A DNA stretch of 50,204 nt from Maricaulis sp042095695 (GCA_042095695.1 JBELMP010000006.1:1-50204); one strand, 5' to 3'. Shown: positions 16,188-24,522, numbered from the stretch's first letter. Notes: generated from the letters alone by a model not told the origin. Made by a program: numbers and translations.

Positions 16188-18383
16188 CTATTCGCTGGCC
16201 TCGATCAGCCCGCGGTTTTCAAGGAGCGGCTCGATCGTCGGCTCCTGGCCCCGGAAGGATCCGTAAAGGTCCAGGGCCGGGCGGATGCCGCCGGCACCAT
16301 AGACATTATCCCGCAATCGATTGGCATAGGTCTCGTCGTAAAGACCGTTTTCCCGGAAAGGGATAAAGCCATCGGCATCAAGCAGTTCAGACCAGATATA
16401 GGCGTAGTAACCGGCCGAATAGCCACCTGCGAAAATATGCGAGAAATAGGTCGAGCGATATCGGGGCGCGATTTCCTCAATCATGCCGATCTCGTCCAGA
16501 ACACGGGTTTCAAAGGCGAGGGCATCATCGGGAATCTCTTCCGGCGACAGTGAGTGCCAGGCGAGGTCGAGCAGGGAGGCCGCCATGTATTCCGTGGTCG
16601 CAAAGCCCTGATTATGGGTCGATGCGGCCTGCAGGCGGTCCATCAACTCATCCGGAATCGTTTCTCCTGTTTCGTAATGCGTGAAGAATTCACGCATGAC
16701 TTCCGGAGCCGAGGCCCAGTGCTCATAGATCTGCGCCGGGAATTCGGTGTAATCGCGAGGACCGGTGACGCCGGCAATTCGCGGATAGCGCTGTTCGGAC
16801 AAAAGACCATGCAGGGCATGACCGAATTCGTGGAAGAGTGTGTTGACCTCACTGAAGCTCATCAGCGCGGGCTGGCCCTCAGCCGGTGGTGTCAGGTTGA
16901 GATAATTGCCAACGATCGGGCGCTGGTTTTCTCCATTGATATTGCGCTGACCGCGGAAACTATTCATCCAGGCGCCGCCGCGCTTGGTCGGCCGGGCGAA
17001 GAAGTCCGCATAGAAGACACCGACATGGGTGCCGTCCGCCTCGCGCACTTCCCAGACTTCAACGCCATCGATGAAGACCTGGGCGTCTTCGACCGGATGG
17101 AAGGTCAGCCCCCACAGGCGGGTGGAGATTTCAAAAGCGGCGTCGCGTACATTATCCAGAACGAAATACTGGCGGACTTCCTCCTCATTGATGGAGAAAC
17201 GTTCCTGGCGAACCCGCTCGGAATAGTACCACCAATCCCAGGGCTGGAGCTGGAACGCCCCGCCTTCGGCATCAATAATAGCCTGCATGTCGTCGCGCTC
17301 CTGGCGTGCGCGCTCGAGGGCCGGCTCCCAGATCTGATTTAGGAAATCACTCAGATTCTCCGGGTTTTGCGCCATGCGGGTTTCAAGCTGATAGGCGGCA
17401 TGATTGTCATAGCCGAGCAATTGGGCCCGTTCGGCCCGCAAGCTGGAAATCTCGATCGCCTCGTCCTGGTTGTCGCTCTCGCCACCGGCAAAGCCACGCA
17501 TGACATAGCCATTGAATATATCTTCGCGCAGCGCGCGGTTCTCCGAGAAGGTCAGGAAGGGCGTGATCGAGGAGCGAGACAGCGTGTAGACCCAGGAATT
17601 CTCATAGCCCCGGCGTTCCGCTTCGCGGGCACCGGACGCGCGGATCGGCTCGGGCAAGCCCGCCAGATCGGCCTCGTCCGTGATCACCAGCTCATACCCA
17701 TTGTTTTCCGCCAGAAGGTTCTGGCCATAGGCAACGGTCAGGCTGGAAATGCCTTCATTGAGCTCGCCGAGCCGCGTCTTGTCGTCTTCACCGAGAAGGG
17801 CGCCAGCGCGTACGAAATCGCGATGATAGAGTTCCAGAACTCGCAATTGGTCGACATCGAGGCCCAGCGTATCGCGTGCCTCGTAAAGCGTATTGATGCG
17901 TTCCCAGAGCTGGCCATCCAGATTGATGTCATTGGCCAGACGCGTGAATTGCGGTGAATACTCGCGCGCCAGGGCCTGAATGGTGTCATTCGTGTGGGCG
18001 CTGGAGAGGGCATAGAAGACGGACTGCACACGGCTTAGCTGGTCGCCGAGCTCTTCCATCGGGATGATGGTGTTTTCAAAGCTTGGTGCGTCAGGATTAT
18101 TGATGATGGCGGTAAAGGCAGAGCGGGCATCTTCAATGCCTGCATCAAAGGCGGGGGCGTAATGCTCATTGGAGATCCGGTCGAAGGGCGGTGTGCCGAA
18201 GGGCGTGTCCCAGCTCGCTTCGAGAAAGGGATTAGACGCGGCGGTGTCGGCCTCGGCCATATCCGATGCAGTGTCGACCGCAGCGTTCGTGGCGTCATTA
18301 CCCATCGTGTCTGAGTCCGGTGCCGGCGTGCAGGCCGCCAGGAGGGCGAAACAGGCCGCTCCAGTCATGAGTTTGAGTTTCAA
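16188..18383 (-). CDS. M3-family metallopeptidase (peptidyl-dipeptidase Dcp-like) lipoprotein
   Basis: 731 residues. A lipoprotein signal peptide (lipobox LLAAC, Cys18) and an acidic Ala/Asp-rich linker precede a thimet-oligopeptidase fold. The zinc site is HEFGH at 518-522 followed by HGLLSEQ and the third ligand Glu547 in DYTEFPAQIYEHW, which exactly matches the HExxH-x(24)-E layout of Dcp. The C-terminus has YFSHIFAGGYSAGYYAYIWSEL. It should cut dipeptides from peptide C-termini in the periplasm. Cytoplasmic Dcp/OpdA lack the lipid anchor. It shares the strand with the M14 enzyme upstream, separated by 174 bases. Confidence 0.95.
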   Translation of the reverse strand: MKLKLMTGAACFALLAACTPAPDSDTMGNDATNAAVDTASDMAEADTAASNPFLEASWDTPFGTPPFDRISNEHYAPAFDAGIEDARSAFTAIINNPDAPSFENTIIPMEELGDQLSRVQSVFYALSSAHTNDTIQALAREYSPQFTRLANDINLDGQLWERINTLYEARDTLGLDVDQLRVLELYHRDFVRAGALLGEDDKTRLGELNEGISSLTVAYGQNLLAENNGYELVITDEADLAGLPEPIRASGAREAERRGYENSWVYTLSRSSITPFLTFSENRALREDIFNGYVMRGFAGGESDNQDEAIEISSLRAERAQLLGYDNHAAYQLETRMAQNPENLSDFLNQIWEPALERARQERDDMQAIIDAEGGAFQLQPWDWWYYSERVRQERFSINEEEVRQYFVLDNVRDAAFEISTRLWGLTFHPVEDAQVFIDGVEVWEVREADGTHVGVFYADFFARPTKRGGAWMNSFRGQRNINGENQRPIVGNYLNLTPPAEGQPALMSFSEVNTLFHEFGHALHGLLSEQRYPRIAGVTGPRDYTEFPAQIYEHWASAPEVMREFFTHYETGETIPDELMDRLQAASTHNQGFATTEYMAASLLDLAWHSLSPEEIPDDALAFETRVLDEIGMIEEIAPRYRSTYFSHIFAGGYSAGYYAYIWSELLDADGFIPFRENGLYDETYANRLRDNVYGAGGIRPALDLYGSFRGQEPTIEPLLENRGLIEASE

Positions 18384-18521
18384 TGGTCTTCCCCGAGATT
18401 GTTTGCGGTAAGTCGCTGGGCCTCGTTAAAGCGCATAGCGCGGGCGGCGTCGACTTAACGGCGTGTAAGACACCATACAGCCTAGGCGCCCGGAGCAGAC
18501 GGATCAATTCTTCAATACCTG

Positions 18522-18553
18522 TCGCACACGACTTTCAGCTCGCCGGTGTGCGA
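18522..18553 (-). terminator. Hairpin after the M14 carboxypeptidase gene
   Basis: TCGCACAC (18522-18529) / GTGTGCGA (18546-18553), a perfect 8-base stem with a 16-base loop, begins four bases past the M14 stop. No T-run follows, so it could be a weak terminator or an mRNA-stabilising structure. Confidence 0.4.
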
Positions 18554-18557
18554 TACC

Positions 18558-19679
18558 CTATAACAGGTCGATGACCGCCAGCATGGCGTCGAGATTGGCG
18601 GCACCAAGCTTGCGGCAGCGTTCCGGCGACCAGCCCTGATCACGATCCGGCAGGTCAGCATTGTCCTTGAAGGGCATTTCCAGCGTCATGGCGAGACAGC
18701 CGAATGTATTGGCCATGTAGTTGGTGCAGATTGAAAGGTCGGCCGTGCCCGGGGCATCGACCGTATAGCCATGCTCGGTCTGGAAATCCGGGCTGATTGC
18801 CGCGAGGGCGGTCTTATAGGCGTCGAGCAAGGCCTGGTCGGCAGGCGTGAAATTCGGGGCACCTTCGCCGCCGGCGATGAAATTATAGGGCAGCCCCTCA
18901 TCGCCGTGTACATCAAGGTGGAGGTCAACACCGGTCTGCTTGATCGCTTCAAGCGTATGATAGACTTCCGGCGAGGCTGAAAGCGACGCCTTGTCCCACT
19001 CCCGGTTCAGATTCACGCCCTTGGCATTTGTCCGCAAATGCCCGCGAAAACTGCCATCGGGATTCATGTTCGGCACGATGTGAAAAACCGCGCGATCACG
19101 AAGGCTCCGCGCGACCGGATCAGCCTCGTCCAGAAGACGGTTGAGAAACCCTTCAACCCACCATTCCGCCATCGTCTCACCGGGGTGTTGGCGTGCCGTG
19201 ATCCAGATCGTCTTGTCGCCATTGCCGAGGCTCAGACAGTCCAGGCTGCGGCCGTCAAGCGTGTCACCGAGCACGTCCAGCGTGACGCCTGGCTGGAGCT
19301 GCGCCCAGGCAATCAAGTCCTGATGTCGCTCGAGGCTGTAAGGGGCGAAATAGGCGAACCAGATCGTGTCCAGCTCGGACGTGTGCTGGAATGTCAGGAC
19401 ACCGTCTTCGAATAGCGTCTCGACACGGAACCAGGTTTCACGATCATAAGAGGCACAGACCTGATAATCCCGCCAGCCGTCCTGGTAGGCTGCTGCGCCA
19501 GCATTCTGGATATTCAGCGTCAGGGCTTCACCGCGCGCGCCGGTCACGCGGAAATAGAACCACTGGAAGAAATGCGAATCCGTATCGGAGCGGATTTCCA
19601 GACGAATGGCATCGGCACGGTCTGCGGATTTCACAATAATATTGCCGGCATCAAAGGCGTCTGTAATGTGCAAGCCCAT
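18558..19679 (-). CDS. M14-family (cytosolic carboxypeptidase-like) metallopeptidase
   Basis: 373 residues without a signal peptide. An N-terminal beta domain (about 1-125; HFFQWFYFRVTGARG, WFAYFAPYS) is followed by the carboxypeptidase domain. Zinc ligands are His165 and Glu168 in RQHPGE and His258 in HLDVHGDEG; the catalytic Glu334 is in MTLEMPFKDN. NPDGSFRGHLRTNAKGVNLNR is the classic substrate-binding segment. The arrangement matches bacterial members of the cytosolic carboxypeptidase (CCP, deglutamylase) subfamily. The natural bacterial substrate is not known to me. GGGGAGG seven bases before ATG supports the start. Confidence 0.93.
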   Translation of the reverse strand: MGLHITDAFDAGNIIVKSADRADAIRLEIRSDTDSHFFQWFYFRVTGARGEALTLNIQNAGAAAYQDGWRDYQVCASYDRETWFRVETLFEDGVLTFQHTSELDTIWFAYFAPYSLERHQDLIAWAQLQPGVTLDVLGDTLDGRSLDCLSLGNGDKTIWITARQHPGETMAEWWVEGFLNRLLDEADPVARSLRDRAVFHIVPNMNPDGSFRGHLRTNAKGVNLNREWDKASLSASPEVYHTLEAIKQTGVDLHLDVHGDEGLPYNFIAGGEGAPNFTPADQALLDAYKTALAAISPDFQTEHGYTVDAPGTADLSICTNYMANTFGCLAMTLEMPFKDNADLPDRDQGWSPERCRKLGAANLDAMLAVIDLL

Positions 19680-19815
19680 GGCAAGCCTCCCCTGTCAGTT
19701 GCTCGAGGTGGTAGGCCTTTGCCGCGGGCTTGCCAAGGGGAGCAGGGCTGAAGCGGCTATTGGTGGGCCTTTCACAGCAAGCTGACGGAAGTTTGAGAAG
19801 ACGGTGAGTGCTGCG

Positions 19816-19829
19816 GCGGTCTAGACCGC
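19816..19829. promoter_or_regulatory. 14-base perfect palindrome upstream of the DoxX-like gene
   Basis: GCGGTCTAGACCGC lies in the 173-base region between the divergent M14 and DoxX-like genes, 23 bases before the DoxX-like start. Its symmetry suits a dimeric repressor, or it may simply form a leader hairpin. No regulator gene is adjacent. Confidence 0.35.
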
Positions 19830-19852
19830 GGCCAACAGACAGGGAGAGCATA

Positions 19853-20335
19853 ATGCTTCAACGGGTTCAGCAGATTTTTCGTATTGCCTTGCCACTCTTC
19901 GTGGCCGCAGTGTTTTTGGATTCGCTTCGCTTCAAATTTACCGACGCGCCGGAAACGCAGGAAATTTTCGGTCGGCTTGATGGCTGGGCAGCCTCGCTTG
20001 GCGCCCCCGGCCTGTTCGGCCATACAGGCCTGTTCAGTCAATATGTGATTGGTACGGCGGAGCTGGTTGCCTCGGCCTGTCTACTGGCCGGTCTGATCCC
20101 CGCCCTCAGGCGTCTTCAGGCACTGGGTTCTCTGGTCGGTCTTGGCGTCATGACCGGTGCCATCAGCTTTCACCTCTTTACCCCGCTTGGGATTGATCCA
20201 AATAATGATGGCGGCGGGCTGTTCTATGCAGCGATTGGCGTCTGGGTGTCGTGCCTGGTGCTTATCGTGCTGAATCGGTCCAGCCTGTTTGGCCTGGCCG
20301 GGGGGATTGCCTCGGCCTTTCGCGAGGACCGCTGA
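19853..20335 (+). CDS. DoxX-like small membrane protein
   Basis: 160 residues with four transmembrane segments. Features typical of DoxX-like proteins are LPLFVAAVFLDSLRFKFTDAPETQEIF near the start, then LFGHTGLFSQYVIGTAELVASACLL and GLGVMTGAISFHLFTPLGID. These proteins are often linked to redox or thiosulfate metabolism, but most are uncharacterised. AGGGAG at 19841-19846 before the ATG at 19853 favours this start over an in-frame ATG at 19808. It is followed five bases later by an alpha/beta hydrolase gene, so the two are probably co-transcribed. Confidence 0.78.
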   Translation: MLQRVQQIFRIALPLFVAAVFLDSLRFKFTDAPETQEIFGRLDGWAASLGAPGLFGHTGLFSQYVIGTAELVASACLLAGLIPALRRLQALGSLVGLGVMTGAISFHLFTPLGIDPNNDGGGLFYAAIGVWVSCLVLIVLNRSSLFGLAGGIASAFREDR

Positions 20336-20340
20336 TCCGT

Positions 20341-21207
20341 ATGGAAACACGCCGATTTGAGCTCGATGTCGAAGGCGGTTCGCTGAGCGTTCTGCACATT
20401 CCCAATCCCGGGGCGCCGCGCCTTCTATTCGCCCATGCCAACGGCTTCAATGCATCGAGCTATCGGCAATTCCTCAGCCGGCTGGCGGAAGGTTTTGAGA
20501 TTGTGGCGCCGGATACGCGTGGCCATGGGCTGTCGCAGGTCCCGGTTGACCCCAAAGCATTGAGGGACTGGCACGGCTTTGCCCGCGATCTGGCCCATGT
20601 CGCGGCGAGCATGGATGAACGTCCAACCTTTTTCGCTGCCCATTCCATGGGTTCGGTCAGCGGCATTCTGGCTGCGGCGCATCATGGGCTGAAGGTGCAG
20701 GCGATGGCCCTGATCGAGCCGATCTTCATGCCCTTCTGGTTCTATGTGGTGCCGCACATTCCCGGTGGCGCCTGGCTCTACCAGTATAATCCCATGTCCA
20801 ATGGGGCGAGGGGGCGTCGCGCCGACTGGCCCAGCCGGACGGCGATCCTTGAAAGCTATCGGGAAAAACGCCTGTTCAAACACTTCGCACCGGGCGCTCT
20901 GGAGGATTATCTGGAGACCGGCGTCATCGACATGGATGATGGCAGCTGCCGCCTGGCCTGCGACCCGCACTGGGAGGCCGCGATTTTCGCCTCCCATGGC
21001 CATAATCCCTGGACCGCGCTGAGACAGCTTGCCTGTCCGGTCTCGGTCATTCGATCGGTGCGCCCTGGTTCAACCGTCTACCCGGTCTGGCGTATTCGCA
21101 GACACGGGATAAGCGTGGACGAGACCCAGGCCGGTCATCTCGCACCGATGGAACAGCCCGACGAGATGGCCCGCTGGGTGTTCGATCAGAGCGGCGAACG
21201 CACCTGA
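20341..21207 (+). CDS. Alpha/beta hydrolase
   Basis: 288 residues. The oxyanion-hole stretch FAHANGFNASSYRQF, the DTRGHGLS segment, nucleophile elbow AHSMGS and terminal QAGHLAPMEQPDEMARWVF (catalytic His) define an alpha/beta-hydrolase of the RsbQ/esterase/epoxide-hydrolase type. The IIVAPDxRGHGxS and final HLxPMExP pattern are normal for the fold. No feature fixes the substrate. Its last 22 bases overlap, tail to tail, the 3' end of msrQ on the other strand. Confidence 0.9.
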   Translation: METRRFELDVEGGSLSVLHIPNPGAPRLLFAHANGFNASSYRQFLSRLAEGFEIVAPDTRGHGLSQVPVDPKALRDWHGFARDLAHVAASMDERPTFFAAHSMGSVSGILAAAHHGLKVQAMALIEPIFMPFWFYVVPHIPGGAWLYQYNPMSNGARGRRADWPSRTAILESYREKRLFKHFAPGALEDYLETGVIDMDDGSCRLACDPHWEAAIFASHGHNPWTALRQLACPVSVIRSVRPGSTVYPVWRIRRHGISVDETQAGHLAPMEQPDEMARWVFDQSGERT

Positions 21208-21863
21208 CGCCTGGCGCGTAAATAGGGTCGCAAGACCCGGTAGCCGAGCAGCACAGCCAGCACGCCACCATAAACCCATGGTTCAAGCTGATTGCCCTTG
21301 GCGAGGATGCCGTAATGCAGCACGGCGAGAATGGCCAAGGGATAGGCGAGCCAGTGCAGGCGTTGCCAATTGCGTGCACCGAGCCGGCGGATCATGCTGT
21401 TGAATGAGGTGAGGGCGAGGGGGATCAGCGCCAGAAAAGCGATCATGCCGAGCGTGATATAGACCCGTTCGATCACATCCTCCCACAGGCCGGCCAGGGC
21501 GCCACTGACACTCATTCCAGCGGCAATCAGCAAGTCCAGGCCGAGATAGGCCAGCACGTGCAACAGCGCATACCAGAAAGCCGCCAGCCCGATCCGCCGC
21601 CGGATTTTCAATAATCCGGACCAGGGCGTCAGTTCGCGGATGGGCGATATGGCAAGGGACAGGAGCAGGATCTGCAGGGCCGTATCGCCGAGAAAGCGAT
21701 GCGTTGTCTCGATCGGGTTGAAGCCGAGCGTGTGCGCGTCGCCGCTGAGCAGCAGCCACCATTGCCAGGACAGCCAGGCTGCCGGAGCGAGAAGGAGCCA
21801 GAAGCTGATCGGCTTGAGCCAGTGGCGATTAAAGGCGCGACCGGCATTGGCAAGGGACGACAT
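21186..21863 (-). CDS. msrQ: Heme-containing membrane subunit of periplasmic methionine sulfoxide reductase
   Basis: 225 residues with about six transmembrane helices (ferric-reductase-like fold). Heme-ligating histidines lie in FWYALLHVLAYL and WQRLHWLAYPLAILAVLHYG. Motifs such as LQILLLSLAISPI, RRRIGLAAFWYALLH and NSMIRRLGARNWQRLHWLAYPLA are characteristic of MsrQ/YedZ. It passes electrons from the quinone pool or flavin to MsrP. Its ATG overlaps the msrP stop codon (TAATG), so translation is coupled. Confidence 0.95.
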   Translation of the reverse strand: MSSLANAGRAFNRHWLKPISFWLLLAPAAWLSWQWWLLLSGDAHTLGFNPIETTHRFLGDTALQILLLSLAISPIRELTPWSGLLKIRRRIGLAAFWYALLHVLAYLGLDLLIAAGMSVSGALAGLWEDVIERVYITLGMIAFLALIPLALTSFNSMIRRLGARNWQRLHWLAYPLAILAVLHYGILAKGNQLEPWVYGGVLAVLLGYRVLRPYLRARRQVRSPL

Positions 21864-22864
21864 TAATGGTTCACCAGAAGATCCATTCCGGCATAGAGGC
21901 TGGCGACCTGGGCCTCGTAGCCATTGAACATTTCAGTCTCGCGCCGGGCGAAGACATTACCGCCAATCACGCGCTCAGAGCGCTGGCTCCAGCGCGGATG
22001 GGCGCGGTTCGGATTCACATTGGAATAAAACCCGTATTCATGCGGCGCGGACTCATTCCACGATGTTGCCGGCTGATCGGCAACGAAACGTATTTTCCGA
22101 ATAGATTTGATAGACTTGTAGCCGTATTTCCAGGGCACAACGAGACGGATGGGCGCACCGTTCTGATTGGGCAGGACCTCGCCATAAAGACCCACGGCAA
22201 GGAAGGCGAGCTCATTCATTGCCTCGTCCATGCGCAGGCCTTCGACATAGGGCCAGTCGAGGACGCGAAACCGCGTTCCGCGCATTTCATCGCGATTGAG
22301 ATAGGTCTCGAACTGGACATAGCGCGCCTCCGATCGCGGCTGGAATTGCTCGATCACCGCGCTCAAGGGAATGCCGATCCAGGGAATGACCATGGACCAG
22401 GCTTCAACACAGCGCAGCCGGTAGATCCGCTCTTCAAGACGCTCGAAATCAACAATATCTTCAAGCGAGAATATGCCGGTCCGCTCCGCCAGCCCCGAAA
22501 TCTCAATCTCCCAGGGGGCGGTCGTCATGGCGTGGGCATAGCGCGCAGGGTCCGCCTTGCCGACACCGAATTCATAGAAATTATTGTAGCCGGTGACCGC
22601 ATCAAAAGGCGTGGCGGGATCCGCCACGCTGTAGTCCGTGGTCCTGAAATCCAGCGGCACACCATCACCCGGTCGCGTCTCCCCACTGGCGGCCTGAGCA
22701 TTGGCGGCCTGAGCATTGGCGGTCTCACCATTGCCGCACCCGGCCAGGGTCGTAAGCGCTGCTGCGCCGCCCATCGCCATGATTTTTCGACGGTTGAGGA
22801 AAAGCGGTTGCGGTGTGACAAGCTCGCTATCGGCCTGCCAGGGCGCGCTCGGTCTGCGGATCAT
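21863..22864 (-). CDS. msrP: Molybdopterin catalytic subunit MsrP, apparently as a Tat lipoprotein
   Basis: 333 residues, sulfite-oxidase-like molybdoenzyme that repairs oxidised methionines in periplasmic proteins. The twin-arginine signal NRRKIMAMGG ends in TTLAGC, a good lipobox (Cys43), rather than the usual soluble AxA cleavage site. Next comes a short ANAQA-repeat linker. The Mo-ligating cysteine is in RLRCVEAWSMVIPWIG, and WKYGYKSIKSI and the terminal WSQRSERVIG are family features. A CGGAG six bases before the ATG at 22864 supports this start; an upstream extension to 22945 would place the Tat motif unusually deep. Confidence 0.94.
   Translation of the reverse strand: MIRRPSAPWQADSELVTPQPLFLNRRKIMAMGGAAALTTLAGCGNGETANAQAANAQAASGETRPGDGVPLDFRTTDYSVADPATPFDAVTGYNNFYEFGVGKADPARYAHAMTTAPWEIEISGLAERTGIFSLEDIVDFERLEERIYRLRCVEAWSMVIPWIGIPLSAVIEQFQPRSEARYVQFETYLNRDEMRGTRFRVLDWPYVEGLRMDEAMNELAFLAVGLYGEVLPNQNGAPIRLVVPWKYGYKSIKSIRKIRFVADQPATSWNESAPHEYGFYSNVNPNRAHPRWSQRSERVIGGNVFARRETEMFNGYEAQVASLYAGMDLLVNH
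22688..22732. repeat. Three 15-base tandem repeats within msrP
   Basis: GGCGGCCTGAGCATT occurs twice exactly (22688-22702, 22703-22717), followed by a diverged copy GGCGGTCTCACCATT (22718-22732). In frame it encodes the (A/T)NAQA-like linker directly after the lipidation cysteine region of MsrP. Repeat slippage would lengthen or shorten this linker without a frameshift. Confidence 0.9.
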
Positions 22865-22907
22865 GCTATACTCCGTTCGGCTGTCCGGTGATGGAGATAG
22901 TGCATAT

Positions 22908-22926
22908 TTCGCAACTGTCTTGCGAA
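22908..22926. promoter_or_regulatory. Operator-like dyad in the msrP / STAS-like divergent promoter region
   Basis: TTCGCAA (22908-22914) - ctgtc - TTGCGAA (22920-22926): a perfect 7+7 inverted repeat with a five-base spacer, 44 bases upstream of msrP and about 63 bases upstream of the divergent gene. A second dyad GTTGC-agtaa-GCAAC follows at 22954-22968. These fit dimeric regulator sites controlling one or both genes. Confidence 0.5.
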
Positions 22927-22989
22927 CCACGCCTTCGTGATGCATTTGTGTAAGTTGCAGTAAGCAACGTGTTGGCGGGGGTAGAATTG

Positions 22990-23376
22990 GTGGACGAGGC
23001 GAATTGGGACACCAAGGTCCGGGTCAATCAGGAATTGGCCATTCAGACCATTAGCGGTCCAACGACGGGTGAATTATTGCGCTCGGCGACAGCGGATCTG
23101 GCATCCGTGTGCGAGACCTATCGCATCTCCCGCATCATCATGAATGTCCGCGAGAGCGACGCGATTTTTACGCCGCCAGAATTTATCGCGATGTTTGAAG
23201 GGTTTATGAAGGCCTTCCCGGGCGTAAAACGCGTCGCCTATGTGCTCGATCCCGACAGCCATGATCTCGAGCAGATGCTGCTGGAAACCATGGCCTGGAA
23301 TTTCGGCGTAGAGATCATGTTCGTGGCGGAGCTGCAAGCGGCCGAGGCCTGGATACTCGGGACAAGGCCGGGATAG
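22990..23376 (+). CDS. Small STAS/SpoIIAA-like protein
   Basis: About 128 residues. The beta-alpha pattern (LAIQTISGPTTGELL, ISRIIMNVRESDAIF, VKRVAYVLDPDSH, GVEIMFVAELQAAEAWIL) resembles STAS/SpoIIAA-like domains, with helix-beta alternation and a final AEAWIL(G) typical of that group. There is no membrane segment. The start is uncertain: GTG at 22990 has GGGGG at 22977-22981 as ribosome-binding site, while a GTG at 22969 is in frame but lacks one. It is divergent from msrPQ and its end is six bases from the convergent methyltransferase-like gene. Possible roles are partner-switching or ligand binding; none is demonstrated. Confidence 0.7.
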   Translation: MDEANWDTKVRVNQELAIQTISGPTTGELLRSATADLASVCETYRISRIIMNVRESDAIFTPPEFIAMFEGFMKAFPGVKRVAYVLDPDSHDLEQMLLETMAWNFGVEIMFVAELQAAEAWILGTRPG

Positions 23377-23382
23377 ACGCCC

Positions 23383-24312
23383 TTACTCGGCCTTGCGGAA
23401 GCGCAATGTCATGCGGTCGGATTCGCCGATCGCCATCGTCTCCGGATTATCCGTCGTCGTCGGCGGCAGGCGCCAGACAAAGGCATCGGCCGGATCATTC
23501 GGATTGGCATTGATTTCGCTGCTCGCATCGAGCACGAAGCCGGCGCGCTCAAAGGCGGCAATGACATCGCTCTGCCGAAGATAGCCATTATCACCGGTCA
23601 CGAAACCATCCTCGGCGTCCTCGGGAGCGCGGTGCTGGACAACACCGACAATGCCGCCCGCGGCCAGGGCGTCATGGATTTCCAGCAGAGCGGTATCAAT
23701 CATCGGCTCTTCAAACCGGAAGAGATGGTGCAGGGCGCGAATAATGATCACGGCATCGATCTGACCGTCTTCGGTCGCCGGAATATCATCAATGGTATAG
23801 CCGAGTATCGGCTGGGCACTCTCCACCCCCTCAATGCTCAAATAGCGGTGCATCTGAGTGATATCAGCACCAAAACGCTCATAATTCTCCTCGCTCCACT
23901 CCCCGAAGAGCTGGGACCAGAGACTGTCAGGATAGGTAATGCCAATGAGACGCCCTTGCTGCGCGGTGTAAGGCGTGAGGATCTGGCTATACCAGCCGCC
24001 ATTGCCCGGCAGGACTTCGGCGATTGTCATATCGGGCTGAATATCAAAAAAGGTGAGGGTCTCTGCAGGGTGCCGCCACTCATCGCGGGCGCGCCGCGCA
24101 TCGCGCCGTTCATGGTCAAGCACCTCCTCAAGGAGGCTCGCCGCATCAGGCTCGGCAGCCGCTATGGCCTCATTGGTCGCTTCGGGCATCTCGGCCTGTG
24201 CCGATGTGTCCGCTGCAAGCGTGTCACCGGCTTCGCCTGCCATCGTCGTGTCGTCAGCGGAGCATGCCGCCAAAAGCAGCGCCATAGCGCTGACAGATCC
24301 AAGAAATTTCAT
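23383..24312 (-). CDS. Lipoprotein with class I methyltransferase-like domain
   Basis: 309 residues. A lipoprotein signal (lipobox LLAAC, Cys17) is followed by an Ala/Glu/Asp-rich linker and a Rossmann-type SAM-methyltransferase-like domain. Motif I appears as MTIAEVLPGNGGWYSQILTP, motif II around GRLIGITYP, and DAVIIIRALHHLF corresponds to post-motif II. It resembles the COG4798 'predicted methyltransferase' group. Its export to the periplasm is odd because SAM is not normally available there, so it may bind another ligand or be a catalytically repurposed fold. Methyltransferase activity is therefore only a fold-based call. Confidence 0.82.
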   Translation of the reverse strand: MKFLGSVSAMALLLAACSADDTTMAGEAGDTLAADTSAQAEMPEATNEAIAAAEPDAASLLEEVLDHERRDARRARDEWRHPAETLTFFDIQPDMTIAEVLPGNGGWYSQILTPYTAQQGRLIGITYPDSLWSQLFGEWSEENYERFGADITQMHRYLSIEGVESAQPILGYTIDDIPATEDGQIDAVIIIRALHHLFRFEEPMIDTALLEIHDALAAGGIVGVVQHRAPEDAEDGFVTGDNGYLRQSDVIAAFERAGFVLDASSEINANPNDPADAFVWRLPPTTTDNPETMAIGESDRMTLRFRKAE

Positions 24313-24434
24313 CCAAGCCTCCCGAAACAGCTGGCCAGTCTAGGTGCGGGAAGCTGGATGTGCCAGCCCGAATTCAAATCGCTGGAGATTGCGGCGTGCG
24401 AGACAGCGAGGGCGGCGATACGCGCCCGGGCATG

Positions 24435-24522
24435 TGGCGGAGGGGGAGGGATTCGAACCCCCGGAACCTCTCGGCTCAACGGTTTTCAAGACCGCCGCAA
24501 TCGACCACTCTGCCACCCCTCC
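24435..24522 (-). tRNA. tRNA-Ser (anticodon UGA)
   Basis: An 88-base class II tRNA on the minus strand. The acceptor GGAGGGG pairs with CCCCTCC and the CCA tail is encoded (24435-24437). The anticodon loop reads CTTGAAA, with the anticodon TGA at 24486-24488 (reverse complement). A long variable arm and a GGTTCGAATCC T-arm are both present. It decodes serine UCA and, by wobble, other UCN codons. Confidence 0.98.

Noticed and set aside
21866..22891. A 341-codon plus-strand open frame opposite msrP
   Set aside because: The opposite strand encodes MsrP with a Tat signal and Mo-binding Cys; this is a shadow.
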